From the NCBI RefSeq assembly GCF_029784155.1, contig NC_073693.1, positions 335,436,023-335,500,022 on the forward strand: DNA of 64,000 nt, written 5' to 3'. The stretch's first letter is position 1; every line of letters starts with the position of its first letter. Under the pieces are notes generated by a model. That model worked only from the letters and a program-made list of their open reading frames with translations, did not search any database and was not told where the DNA came from. The stretch comes from Uranotaenia lowii (lineage: Eukaryota > Arthropoda > Insecta > Diptera > Culicidae). A program made the translations under genes and the position numbers. Of the stretch, positions 1 to 10,760 are shown piece by piece.

Positions 1-844
1 TTGAATAGAAAGTTGAGATGAGCAGGAATTTTGGCGGTTGTACATTTTTGTGATGGTGATTCTTTTGCAAATCCGGAAAAGCTTTCTGCAGCGTGAACTT
101 CCACAAAAATGTGATGCGAAAATACCTCAAAATAATGAATATGGGCCTAAATAAACCTGTTAAATCAATATTGAGACTAAATTTGGTTTTAACTGCAAGA
201 TAGTGCTGCCATCTACGACTTGAAACTGAAAAAAATGGGGTTTACTGAATAAAATCAAAGTTTTTGATTTCCAACCTATTATTTCTGATTAAAAATTAGT
301 CCCAAATGTTTGTTTCATGATTTCACGTCATTTTAATGAAGATTGTTAGTAATTTGATAAAGAATCACAGCTCAAATATTTAATTCCTTAACGCAAGAGG
401 AGCATCTCTTAAAACCCCCATTTTGAAACCTCTGAAATCCTTTGGAATTCTGCAAAACTCCTAAAATGCAGTTATCTATTCAAATAATTCGTAGAAACAT
501 TATTATTCACTTTTACACAGTTAATTTTTGAAAATAATCTAGTTTTTGTTAGAAAAACTCAAGTGGTTCTATTCTTATTTCGCACCCCATTTTCACATTT
601 TTGGTCCTCAACGCCATTTTCTACGTCCAAAAAAAGTAAACTTTTGCTTGATTTATCCGTTAAGCAATTCAGAACAAACTGTGGAAGAAAATTTTTGAAA
701 TTTTCAATCATTCATATTCCAACAAGCAAAACACATAGTGGTGCTATTCTTATTTCGCTCACTGTAGAAGAAGTCAAACAGACAAAAAAAAACGCCACAT
801 TTCATGAAGACAAGCTTAAAAAGTTGTCCACCGGAAAATTTTTC
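1..844. other. AT-rich sequence, no gene recognised
   Basis: No coding region or structured repeat is supported. A 137-codon open stretch at 563-976 runs into the dispersed repeat that begins near 845. It has no recognisable domain, and the related copy near 41 kb does not conserve that frame. Confidence 0.6.
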
Positions 845-1185
845 AAAATCTGGTGGTTAAACCGTGCGCTAAATATTTGGGCAGATAGCGGGGTGATGCA
901 TTTCGTTGACAAAACTCGTCAGGATGTTCCGGAGTACAATGTGAAAACGTCGAAAAAATTTATATCTTGTTTATAATGAGGCTGGCAATTCGTGGAAGCT
1001 GCAAATCAGTAAGTGGTTGATAACGATTGTCTCAATAAACTGCTAAACTCACAAAAAAATGCCACTAATTGCGGTCGTTTTTTCCATTAATTTTCTCTTA
1101 GTCGCACAAAGTTAATATCCTTGATTGGTTGGATTTGACATCATGTTATTATGATAAAACTATGGAAAAGTGATAATAAATAAGC
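845..1185 (+). repeat. Dispersed repeat family A, copy 1
   Basis: This stretch aligns by eye with 40883-41300 in the same orientation. Shared words include GGTGGTYAAA followed by GTGCGC.AAATATT near the start, GAAGCTGCAAATC in the middle, AACGATTG then CAATAA, and CACAAAGTT near the end. The copies differ by substitutions and many indels, so they are old. No frame is conserved between them, which argues for a non-coding part of an interspersed element. I cannot assign a class. Confidence 0.6.
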
Positions 1186-2335
1186 TATGTTCTCTACTTG
1201 TCATGACATAAATCAAATAAAAATTTGGAGTTAATTTGAAGGACAAGCTCCAATGCAATTCTTAACCCTTATCCGTCTTTAATATTTTTACCCGTAACAG
1301 TCCCTGGAATGTCATTTTGCTTTGACACTTCTGACAAGAATGAATATATCTCTCTTGTTTCTGAACCGATTTTTACAAAATTTATAGTTTTGAAAACCTT
1401 GTAACGAAACTCAAATATGAATTTCAAACAAAATCTTGCTACATTTCTTCATTTTTCCATTTTTCAAATACACAATAAAAAATTCGAAAAAACATGCTTC
1501 GGAAGCAAAACTGATATCAGCTACGGATTGCTAAAAAAAAAAAAAACATTTCGCTTAGTGTCCAAGAAAAATGAAAATAGATGCTTTACGTTGAACATAA
1601 TTTCCTTTCTGATAAATATAAATTTATCACGGAGATATCTTGCGTGAATATGCTCAAAATCCAGTTCAAAGTTGTATCTAAGTCTTAAAAAATCTGAGAA
1701 ATTGCAAATTGATTAAAGGTTCAAAAAACAGCTACGTTTGAAAATTTATCAAAAATTCTGTTTTTCGTTTTTTGAAAATTGCAAAAATGTGCCAAATAAC
1801 GACAACTTTTAATCCATTTTTCAAAATTGATATGATGTGACTTGGACGTGCAATTTGGACGTTTCATTGATTAAAAAGTACGGTTTCACTCCACTTTGCA
1901 TTTTTTGTGGTCATAATCTTAAAAAAAATCTTAAAAATATATCCTTGTGCACAACGTATAGTTTCTCACTTCAGCTTATTTGGAAACTAAGTCAATTTTT
2001 TAAACTTTTCTTAGCTGACCTACAGCTTTTTTCCGAAGCATGTTTTTCTGCTTTTTATTCCTCTTAGACTTTGAATAACGGAAATCTAAAATGTTGTAGC
2101 TGAATATTATCTGATAAACATATTTGAGTTGCGAAACGAGGTTTGCAAAACTGTAATTTTTTGTTAAAATCGGTTGAGAAACAAGAAAGATATAGCGGTT
2201 TCAAACGAAGAGGGACAAAATGACACTCAAGGTCGAAATAGACTACGAAAATGATGATGATCACATGGGAAAACAATTCCCTTCATTCCGATAGACATCG
2301 ACACTCGACCAGTATAACTTTCATACGCCAGATTG
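1186..2335. other. AT-rich sequence, nothing recognised
   Basis: Homopolymer-rich A+T sequence with only short chance open frames. No inverted repeats, domains or RNA genes were seen. Confidence 0.6.
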
Positions 2336-2408
2336 TCTCTTGTAGTAGAATGTTAATACATGGGCCCCGGAGAGGCGCAAGATGTAGGTTCAAGTCCTAC
2401 CGGGAGAC
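2336..2408 (+). tRNA. tRNA-like cloverleaf, probably a pseudo-tRNA or SINE-type relic
   Basis: The 73-nt segment folds as a tRNA. The acceptor stem TCTCTTG pairs with CGGGAGA (7 bp, two G-U). The T-arm is GTAGG-TTCAAGT-CCTAC, and the box-B-like word GGTTCAAGTCC is present. The anticodon stem GGGCC/GGCGC has one mismatch, and the variable loop has 5 nt. Positions 34-36 would be GGA, but position 33 is C instead of the near-universal U. The D-loop lacks the usual GG and the D stem has only 3 bp. A GGA (Ser) tRNA should also have a long variable arm, which is absent. A functional tRNA is therefore unlikely. Confidence 0.4.
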
Positions 2409-2509
2409 AAGGCGAATTTTTTTCACATGTTTTTCTACATTAATTTTCATCTTGTCTAGTCCCTGAAATTTCAACTTACAGTTGGATTCATTTCTCTACA
2501 AAAAAAAAG

Positions 2510-2703
2510 TTATTAGCTGTTTAATAGGGGTATGTCTTTTCGCATTGATTAACAGTAAATTAAATTGACATTACTGCTTAAGCCTCGCGAAGTGTTGCAC
2601 GGAAAATAGTCACGCAATAACTCGCTAGGCACCCTGCAGAGATGTCAATTGAATTTATTGTTTATCAGTGTGAAAAGATATACTCCTGTTAAACAGCTAA
2701 TAA
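2510..2703. mobile_element. Small hairpin (MITE-like) element with 61-bp inverted arms
   Basis: The left arm (2510-2570) starts TTATTAGCTGTTTAA. The right arm (2643-2703) is its reverse complement, with roughly ten mismatches over 61 bp. The 72-bp spacer is GC-richer than the surroundings. No coding capacity is present, so it would be a non-autonomous element. A target duplication is not clear; TA is possible. Confidence 0.65.
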
Positions 2704-3042
2704 ATTTTTTTTCTAATAAAATACGAAGTTACGGTCTTCGACAAAGTTGTTCAGCGGAAAATTTTCTTGAGAAAATTTTTAAATTGGCAAAAAAACCATC
2801 CACTGGTTCGGTTTCACAGACGAAACAAAAATGATGTTGATTTTTCAGTACAAAATATTCAATTTTCCCATACAAACCTAAAAGTTCAAATTTACTCATG
2901 TAAACGTTACTTAAAAATTCTGCAAAAAATCATGGATGAGTTTTAGACCGAGACGAAGCTTTTTATACCCCAGGGTTTGAGAAATTCCAAAATTACCCCA
3001 AATCGACTCAGTCTATTATGATATAGAACTTAGCTGTTTCCT

Positions 3043-3115
3043 TGCTGATACGGAGAATCGAACCCAGTATTTCTGGCAATCTTAAACCAAACTCGTGCCA
3101 GTTTATGCGCTAAAT
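3043..3115 (-). other. tRNA-like relic (box B recognisable)
   Basis: The minus strand carries GGGTTCGATTCTC (3053-3065), close to a pol III box B. It sits in a 5-bp T-stem with one mismatch and one G-U pair. Upstream is a TAGCGCATAAACTGG word resembling box A with an extra base. The acceptor strands do not pair at tRNA spacing. This is best read as a decayed tRNA-derived repeat. Confidence 0.3.
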
Positions 3116-3221
3116 CTCTTAAGTGCTCCTGGAACCAATATTCTTATTTTGGGAATGAAATTGACTCATATTGACATTATTTCCTTGCTTGAGAATAATA
3201 AAAACAATGTCAATAATGGTA

Positions 3222-3861
3222 GGGGAGAGTGGGGTATCGTGGGCCACTTTTAATATCTCAGATGTGTGTTGAGATAAAAATCTCAAACCAACTTTCATCG
3301 TCGTCACTTTGCGCGAGCATATATTTCTATATGTTGTTGACTTAAATACGCATCATATGCTTCTTTAATTTATCAAGCTAAAAAAAGATAGAAAAATTTA
3401 TTTACATAATTAAAAAAACACCCGCTAATTTCATCGATGGGGAACCTGAAGGGCATATCAAAAATATGCTCATACGCTTATGATCTTAGTTTTGTCATGG
3501 TCTTTCACTTGAAAAAGGAATTTTTGATGGAACATCAATAAGTCACACAAACGCAAGCAATTTGCTAATCATAGCTTGTGGGGAATCGTGGGCCACATAT
3601 CTTGAACCACCTATATTTTTATGTTTTTATACACATTCAGAACTTAAAATACGTTTTTCCTATCCGTAAAGTTTTCTTATGCCAAATGAACAGTTAAGAA
3701 AATACTTTGTCCATCCTGTATAAGAAATTTTGCCAAAACGTTCGCGAGACAGGTTTTGGAATCTATTCGATCATACACAGCTCTCTTTTTTATTTCATCA
3801 TCTGAAATTGCTTTAAAATAACGCAATGAATTAGGAAATCACAGTTTTGGGTCAACTCATA
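3222..3861 (+). mobile_element. Left half of a TA-flanked inverted-repeat element (family B)
   Basis: Preceded by TA (3220-3221), the element starts GGGGAGAGTGGGG followed by a GTGGGCCAC core. The opposite end at 8945-8973 is its inverted complement, also followed by TA. A second internal copy of the terminal motif (GGGGAATCGTGGGCCAC) lies at 3581-3597. TA flanks and short termini fit a non-autonomous Tc1/mariner-type element. The Tx1-like LINE is inserted after 3861. A related uninterrupted segment lies inverted at 42961-43222. Confidence 0.7.
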
Positions 3862-3989
3862 GTTCCGTTTTGGACGTGGAAGCAACAACACGTATAGACA
3901 GCGCGCTCCTTGAAAGTGTTTTACCTGCGTTCACTCCTCGTGAGTGGTTAGTCTTTAATAAAAAACGGAAAAATAAACGGAAAATAAAA

Positions 3990-5186
3990 ATGGAATCCAG
4001 AAAGAATACGTTAAAGTTAGTATTTACAAGCAAGTCTAAAAGTGCCAGTCATTTGGAAGTTTTACGGTTCTTTGCAAAGACAGTGAGTATTCCGGCGTCA
4101 AAAGTGCACAGTGTATACAAGAATGAAAATGACCAAAGTTTTTATGTGAAACTGATAGACGAACAATCTTTCAACGAGATAAATAACTCGATGGACGACC
4201 AATATCAGTTTAAGTATAAAGATGGAGAAGTGACAAAAGTGAGATTTGAAATGGCCAGCAAGCTATTTCGCTACATTCGGATCTTCAACTTGCCACCAGA
4301 AACGGAGGATAAGGAAATTGCTGCCGCCATGAGTCGCTACGGGAAAATTCATCAGTTCGTTCGTGAACGTTACCCAGCGGAATATGAATATCCAGTCTAC
4401 AGTGGAATCCGCGGTGTTCATATGGAACTGGAAAAAGAAATACCGGCCAGTTTATTCATCGGACATTTTCGCGCCAGAATTTATTACGATGGCCTGAAAA
4501 ATCGTTGCTTTTTGTGCAAAGCAGAAGGTCATCTGAAAGTGGATTGCCCGAAACTCATCAGTGTAAGAGAAGGCGAGACAAAAGACGTAGCAGGCAGCTC
4601 GAAAACTGTTGAACAGCAAAAACCGTTGTACAGTCATGTTGCAGCCAGCTTGAAAGTAGCCGTTTCCGAACAAACTCAACCGACTACCTCGATGACAACA
4701 CTACCATTGAGAAATGTTCTACGCCGACCATCTTCGGATATCACCACTACTAAGAACTTGGAAAACACCGAGAGGGATCCAATTGTAACGAATGAAGCAG
4801 CGGTCGTTCAAGATGACACTTATACAAAAGAAACCAGCACGAATTTGGATGAGGACGACGATTCAGCCACCAATCCTATCATCTCCAAAACAGCCAACAA
4901 AGAAGCAGAGGAAAAGGAACCCATGGAAGTTGCAGCTACACACACTTATGCTGGCAAAAATTCTGGAAAACCCGAACGATATGCTTCATCGACAGAAGAA
5001 GACGATAATCCTGGTGCCAACGAAAATCGACGAGAAAGGACAACCCAAAAAAGACGAACGAATTCAGTGGCCGACAGCGATGAGTCGGTATCAGGTAAAG
5101 GTAAAAGGGGAAAGAAGACGACAAAAAAAGAGTCTGTTTTAAAAGCTATCGAAGATCGTAGTAATTTGAAAACACGATCTAAATAA
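3990..5186 (+). CDS. ORF1 (gag-like RNA-binding protein) of the Tx1-like LINE
   Basis: This is an uninterrupted 398-residue frame from the first ATG. The frame stays open upstream to 3870 without an ATG, so 3990 is the likely start. Residues ~92-165 (from RYIRIFNLPP) resemble the RRM-like fold seen in Tx1/L1 ORF1 proteins. A CCHC zinc knuckle follows at C173, C176, H181 and C186 (DNA 4506-4547). The C-terminal ~200 residues are rich in charged and Ser/Thr residues and end in a basic Lys/Arg tract, probably disordered. Family knowledge says ORF1 coats element RNA to form the retrotransposition particle. It lies 110 bp upstream of the ORF2 start. Unlike ORF2 it is intact, although its sequence alone cannot show expression. 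Confidence 0.8.
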   Translation: MESRKNTLKLVFTSKSKSASHLEVLRFFAKTVSIPASKVHSVYKNENDQSFYVKLIDEQSFNEINNSMDDQYQFKYKDGEVTKVRFEMASKLFRYIRIFNLPPETEDKEIAAAMSRYGKIHQFVRERYPAEYEYPVYSGIRGVHMELEKEIPASLFIGHFRARIYYDGLKNRCFLCKAEGHLKVDCPKLISVREGETKDVAGSSKTVEQQKPLYSHVAASLKVAVSEQTQPTTSMTTLPLRNVLRRPSSDITTTKNLENTERDPIVTNEAAVVQDDTYTKETSTNLDEDDDSATNPIISKTANKEAEEKEPMEVAATHTYAGKNSGKPERYASSTEEDDNPGANENRRERTTQKRRTNSVADSDESVSGKGKRGKKTTKKESVLKAIEDRSNLKTRSK

Positions 5187-5295
5187 AGTTTTTTAGTTTG
5201 TCTTCTTTGCTTTTCAACCTTGTAGTTTATTAGTAAGTTTTTATTTAGCAATTCAAATATTAAAACTTTTTAATTTTTTGATAATTATTATTTTG

Positions 5296-6012
5296 ATGAA
5301 TTTAGTCAGAAAACTTGCAACACTTAATTTAAATTCTATTAATTCAGCTTTGAAAAAATCTCTTTTAAGAGAATTTATATGGAACCATGATATTGATATT
5401 GTTTGCGTTCAAGAGGTGTCTTTCGAAGATTTTAGCTTTTTAACAACCCATTTTGCAATTGTAAACATCAGTGAGGATAAAAAAGGAACAGCTATCCTAA
5501 TACGTAAAAACATTGAATTCAGAAACCCAATTTTAAATTCCAATGGCAGAATAACTTCGGTTGAAATTGAAGGAATGAATATTATCAATGTTTATGCCCA
5601 TTCTGGTACAAATTTTAGGAAAGAACGTGATCATTTATTTACCAATGATATGCTCATTCATTTACAAAGCGCTAGTAAAAATATCATACTTGGAGATTTT
5701 AATTGTATTCTTTTGAAAAGTGATTCCAACTCCTTAGTCAAAAACTTATGTTACGGATTGAAAACACTTGTTGAATCGCTCTCACTGATCGATTTTGAGT
5801 TCAAATTTAAAAAGGGAAAAACTCACTTTACATTTTGTCGTGGTTCTTCCAAATCAAGATTAGATAGAGTTTATGGATCTTCTGATATTTTTCCTCTGTT
5901 ATCAATTATAGACACAATTGCTTTGCCATTTTCAGATCATCATGGTATTATTTTGAAATATAACTCTTTAAATATTGGAAACCAATTCATTGGACGTGGT
6001 TTTGGAAAATGA
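5296..6012 (+). pseudogene. ORF2 endonuclease domain (APE type), frame-shifted at its end
   Basis: The first ATG at 5296 opens a 238-residue frame with the APE-endonuclease signature: a start resembling LATLNLNSIN, the catalytic glutamate in VCVQEV (E40), GDFN at residues 133-136, the SRLDRVY block near 187-193 and SDHH at 213-216. This domain nicks target DNA for target-primed reverse transcription. The frame stops at 6010-6012. A one-base shift there would continue the expected linker, so the stop is a lesion and not a true terminus. The catalytic positions I can see are retained. Confidence 0.8.
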
Positions 6013-6668
6013 AAATTTCGTTATTGAATAATGAATCAGTCCAAGAAAAATTTAAAGATATGTACAGGCAGTTAAAACTACGAAATTCCTTTGTAATTTG
6101 AGCTTTTGGTAAAATAATGATTTTAAGAAAATGTTAAAAAATTATTTAAATTTGAAAATTTCCGTATTAATGAGCAATTCCATAATTCAAAGAATTTCTA
6201 TTACAATTGTCTCAGGGAAATGATTGAGGAACAAATTCAGGACCCATTGATCTTGATAAAATGAAAATTGTTAAATCCAAAATTATTGCATTGGAACAGC
6301 AACGATTATCTCAATTTAAATATAAATTAAAAGCAAATACTATTCATTCAGACGAAATAATCTCTTTGTTCCAGCTTACATCCTTTTTGAAGAGAAACGA
6401 TCCATCAAAATTTTTGAAACTTAGAATAAATGACGAAATAATTGATAATCTTCACAATTAAAATCAGTTGTTCATGCTCATTTCGCAGAGACTTTTAAAA
6501 AAATCCCTACAGTTGATGAAGATAGAGAAGGTGTTTTAGATTATATCACTAAAAAGCTGGATGAGTCATCGGTTAACATTTTGACTCGCCCTTTTAGTTA
6601 TGAAGAGTTGAAATTTGCCATAAAACATGCATCTTCAAAAACATCTCCAGGACCAGATGGAATAAATT
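6013..6668 (+). pseudogene. ORF2 linker between endonuclease and RT, multiply disrupted
   Basis: LINE-like residues continue in pieces across different frames. One open segment is 6261-6461. Another, after a stop near 6459, runs to about 6690 and includes the pre-RT word SPGPDGI, conserved in non-LTR RTs (DNA about 6640-6665). At least three frameshifts or stops separate the endonuclease frame from the RT frame, so full-length ORF2 protein cannot be made from this copy. Confidence 0.7.
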
Positions 6669-8546
6669 ATGAGTTTTTATAACATTTTCTTTGAAGAAGT
6701 TAAAGAAGAAATGTTGAAACTTTTTAACGATTATTTTATTGATGGTCAATATCCACCAGCTTTATTTACAGAAGGAATTATCACACTAGTACCTAAAAAA
6801 GGAGATCAATATGACATTCACAATAAAAGACCAATTAGCATGTTAAATACAGATTACAAAATTTTGACTAAAATGCTGTGGATTCGTCTTCGGCCATTAT
6901 TAACAGAATTAATAGATCATGGACAATCAGCTTGTATAGAGTCAAGATCTTGTGTTGAAAATTTATTGGACTTAAGAGATGTTTTTCTCAAAGCCAATGA
7001 TAATAAAAAATTTAAATGTGCAATACTTACAATAGACTTAGAAAAGGCTTTTGATCGTGTTGATCATGAATTTTTGTGGAAAATTTTGAATCAGTTTGGA
7101 TTTCCAGATTTATTTATAAATTTTTTGAAAAGACTTTATCTAAACGCAACATCAAAGGTTTTAGTGAATGGCTTATTAACTTCTTCATTCCAAATTTGTA
7201 GTTCAGTAAGACAAGGATGTCCACTGAGCATGGCTTTATTCACACTCTACGTAGAACCACTCATAAGAATGATTTATCAAAATGTTGATGGCATTTTCTT
7301 GAACAATAAATTTATAAAAGTTATTGCTTACGCAGATGACATCAATATTTTGATAAGAAATGATCATGAGTTTGATACAGTTTTGCAGTTAATTTGTTAT
7401 TTTAGTATCTATTCAAAACTGAAAATGAATATTTCCAAATCCAATTTTTTAAGATTAAACAACTGTAACTTTGGACCACAGCAAATTATAGAACAGGAAA
7501 GTGTTAAAATTTTAGGATTGCAATTTTTTCCAAATTTTAAAACTACAATAGATAAAAATTACAACAGTCTGATAAACAACATTAAAATGACATTAGCCCA
7601 TCATAGTAAAAGACATTTAAATTTGTTTCAAAAATCGTGGATTCAAAATAGCTATGTTTTATCAAAACTTTGGTACATTGCACAAGTCTTACCAATGGAC
7701 AACAAACATATAAGTATTTTGAGACAGCTTACTAATAAATTTATACGGAAAGGTTATTTTTATTTTGTATCACACAGAGAATTGTATCTGCCGGTCTATA
7801 AAGGAGGAATTGCACTTGCTGATGTTGAAACAAAATCAAAAGCATTATTTATAAAGAATGTTTTATACACTAGAAATGGACAGTTAAATCCGAATGACTT
7901 TATCATGCGCATTGTCAATAAAAATATCTTCTCCAGGAATATGCGAGAATGGTTAGCATTGGCAAATGAATTACGAGTCTTTCCAAATTTCAATACCAGT
8001 AAATTAATTTATGATTTTTTATTAAGTCGATTAGCCATTGATATTAAAACGGAAAAGGAATTGCCGAGCCTTCAATGGGAAATTATTTTTGAAAATTGCA
8101 ATCAAAACTACCTTAGCTCAGGTCAGAAGTCTTCCTTTTTTATCCTGCTGAGAGATTTGATTCCAACAAATGAAAAAATGTTCAGGCACAACGTTAGGGG
8201 GCTAAATTCTTCGAAATGCTATCTTTGTAACTTAAAAGACAGTTCTCTGCATCGAATTAAAGAATGTGAAAGATCTAAAATTATTTGGTCCTGGTTAAAT
8301 AACGAACTAAAAACGAAATTCAAATTAGATATAACCGATGCAGAAGATTTATTCCAATGTACAATTAATAAGAAAAATTATAAGTTTAAGGCAGGATTGT
8401 GGTTAACTTTAGAATGCATAACATACATAATAGAAATGAGAAAAGATATAAACATAAATGGAATTAAAGAAAGAGTACGATCCCTAAGATGGAACAATAA
8501 ATTTATTTTCCAGAAACATTTTCAGAACTATGTAAATATGATTTGA
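6669..8546 (+). pseudogene. ORF2 reverse transcriptase and C-terminal CCHC domain
   Basis: This 625-codon open frame carries the canonical non-LTR RT blocks. VPKKGD and LNTDYKIL are near residues 41-66, and DLEKAFD (first catalytic Asp D123) lies at 123-129. RQGCPLS is at 181-187 and YADD at 221-224, with both metal-binding aspartates kept. A C-terminal C-x2-C-x7-H-x4-C motif is at C517, C520, H528 and C533, as in Tx1/L1 ORF2. The ATG at 6669 is not a native start; it lies in the read-through from the disrupted linker. The long intact RT frame implies relatively recent insertion compared with the CR1/L2-like copy near 62 kb. Confidence 0.85.
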
Positions 8547-8711
8547 TTAAGGTGTATTAGTTGATAAGAGTGCAATAAGATTTAAGGAAAAAGTGCTAGT
8601 TTTAAGTTTGTTATGTAAATATAAAAAAAATTTAATCAAAAAAAAAATCGAATATAAAAATACACTGATCCAAAAATTAAAAAAAAAAAAAAAAAAAAAA
8701 AGAAAGAAAAA

Positions 8712-8973
8712 AACTCATAAACTTTTCATGTTATTTGGTCAATTTGGATTTGGTGGCCCACGATTCCCCACCATTTTTCAAAATCCAAAAAATATTGCTT
8801 TTTTTCAAACAGTCAGCAATTGGGGAAAATAACTTATTAAAAATTTAAAAAAATACCTTATGATACCTTGAAAATGTAGAAAACCATACCATTTTTCATT
8901 TCCATTTTATCTTTTATAATAAAGAAGTTATGGAACAACAAAAAAAAGTGGCCCATGATTCCCCACTCTCCCA
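8712..8973 (+). mobile_element. Right half of family B inverted-repeat element
   Basis: After the second copy of AACTCATA, the host element resumes and ends in CCCCACTCTCCCA. TA follows at 8974-8975. The subterminal motif GTGGCCCACGATTCCCC (8753-8769) repeats the terminal GTGGCCCATGATTCCCC (8948-8964) about 195 bp apart. This mirrors the doubled motif of the left half. The layout resembles the doubled transposase-binding sites (IR/DR) of some Tc1/mariner elements; that function is inferred. Confidence 0.65.
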
Positions 8974-8975
8974 TA

Positions 8976-10760
8976 CTATGAAGGTAAAAATTAACAGTGT
9001 CACAAGCTTGTAGTCATATGTCATAAAACCGTTAAGTCATAGAAAACTTAATTAGTCATACCAAGTCACAAAATCAAGAAGTTAATTGGTCACGATGATA
9101 ATTGCAAACTAATTGCTAATTCACTGAACTCGCTACACCTCTGCCCCGTAAGTGCTCTAAGCACTGAGGTTGTCATTCATAGAAACGGTTTGTCCTTCTC
9201 CGAGATGGCTGCTTGCGGCCTGCCAAAGCTTGTCACTGCTCTTCGGTAAGCATTATTGTTTATTATGACAGCTAAACGAATAATACGGATAAACGAGATA
9301 AGTGATTGTTTGTGTGTGCCCAAAGGCATTCTCCTCATTCGACTGAAAGCAAAGCGGCCTTCATTAATCATCCAAAAGGCGAATGGCGGTTGCTGCTCGG
9401 TGGACCGACTTTTACGTTATTTGCTAAAACTGACAGCATCGTCGTCGTCTTCCGTTTCCGTCGTCATTTTCGTCATCATCATTGGTCTGATCTACGACAG
9501 CTGAATTGGCACGATTCAGCTCCAAGGGGAAAATCTATTTCAATTAAAAAATTTTGAACCATCTCTCCGACTGCCTTTCGGTTGACTCGATTTAAGGGTG
9601 GCTTCAGTTTGCTGTCGCTCATACAATCATACATGTTTGAATATTCGGAAAAACGGCTCCGAATACATTCCAGAAAATCCTTCCCAGGGTAACCCATCAT
9701 CGTCGGACAATCTTGACCATAACTCCAAAGCATCTGCTTAGCAATTTAGGCCACAATTCCTAGCAAGAGCAGCAGCATCACAGGCACAAAACCTAACAGG
9801 CAAATGATGCGTATAAAATTTAATAAATTAAACCGTCTCCTCTCCCGGGTTTGCCATGATCCTACTGCCGGAAGGCATCATCGTTCCGAAAAACATGGTC
9901 CAGGTTTTAGGATTTGTTCCGAGAAGGTCTGTTGCAAGTTTTGCTTTCGAAAAAAGACGGATAAGGTGTAGGTGGAAGTGCTCTCGATGTCACATTGGTG
10001 CCAAAATTTCAATTTTCACGCAACGTAACAAACCATTTTTGGTGTGTTCATCCTTCGCATCCGGCACAGGATGATGAGGCTTCGGATTGGGGGGAGGGGG
10101 GTTTCACTTTGAATCCTGATGGAGGAAGGATACTTGTCGTCCGTAGAACAGTTTGTACGGGACGTCATCGGTGACAAACTTTGGATCAGTATTCAAAGGA
10201 CGGTTTTGGACCAGAATGAAGACTGGAGCGGTTTCAGTTTGGTAGGTGAAATTTTGTTATCCTCAGTGGTTTGATGTTTTATTTTTTCTTGAAACTTAAT
10301 AGAATTTTTATTGTTTTTAAATCTCCAATAAAAAAGTGAAAAAAAACCTTATAAAAACAGAGGGCTATGAGAACATCGAAAGATTTCAAAAAGGGTTTTT
10401 TAAATGTATACATGAATTATTTCCCACACCAAACAACCCACTGATCCTTGTTAGATGCACATCGATATAACAAACTTTTCCCTTTGATTCTTTGACGTGC
10501 ATCGAGAGTTCCATTCCAAATACATTTTCTCCCTGTTGTGTCGGACATTTTCTATCAAAACAAGAACCTTCTGAGTATCAAATATCCCAAAGATCTTTTC
10601 TGTGGCTAATCGAATTGCCTTTCACTTGAATGAGTTTCGATTGTTCGTTCGAGTCTGCATTCGATCGAGTGTTTGTACCCCACTTGCAAATGAAGTCTAC
10701 TGAAGATGGGACGGGGGCTTTTGTTTTGCTATCAGAGAATATTGATAGCTAGGCTCGATG
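8976..10760. other. Higher-complexity unique island, no gene assigned
   Basis: After a short stretch with repeated AGTCATA-like words (about 9010-9100), 9130-10760 is less AT-biased and lacks recognisable repeats. Short overlapping open frames (for example 9256-9504, 9479-9733 and 9856-10074) have no domain, no consistent start context and no splice-consistent pattern I can defend. It may be intronic or intergenic DNA with regulatory sites. Confidence 0.4.

Larger units (their letters stand above)
3862..8711 (+). mobile_element. Tx1/L1-like non-LTR retrotransposon, near full length
   Basis: The element has two ORFs: an ORF1 with an RNA-binding-type region and CCHC knuckle, and an ORF2 with APE-type endonuclease, reverse transcriptase and a C-terminal CCHC. 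It ends in an A-rich tail (about 8680-8710). The 8-bp direct repeat AACTCATA flanks it at 3854-3861 and 8712-8719, a target-site duplication expected from target-primed reverse transcription. The relative near 43 kb reads through this point without the LINE. The ORF1 plan and RT wording (PKKGD, LNTDYKIL, RQGCPLS, YADD) point to the Tx1 group of the L1 superfamily. ORF2 lesions show this copy cannot be autonomous. Confidence 0.85.

Noticed and set aside
563..976. 137-codon frame as a small gene
   Set aside because: It runs into dispersed repeat family A, whose other copy lacks the frame. No domain.
2369..2371. Functional tRNA-Ser(GGA)
   Set aside because: It lacks the long variable arm, has C33 and lacks the D-loop GG.
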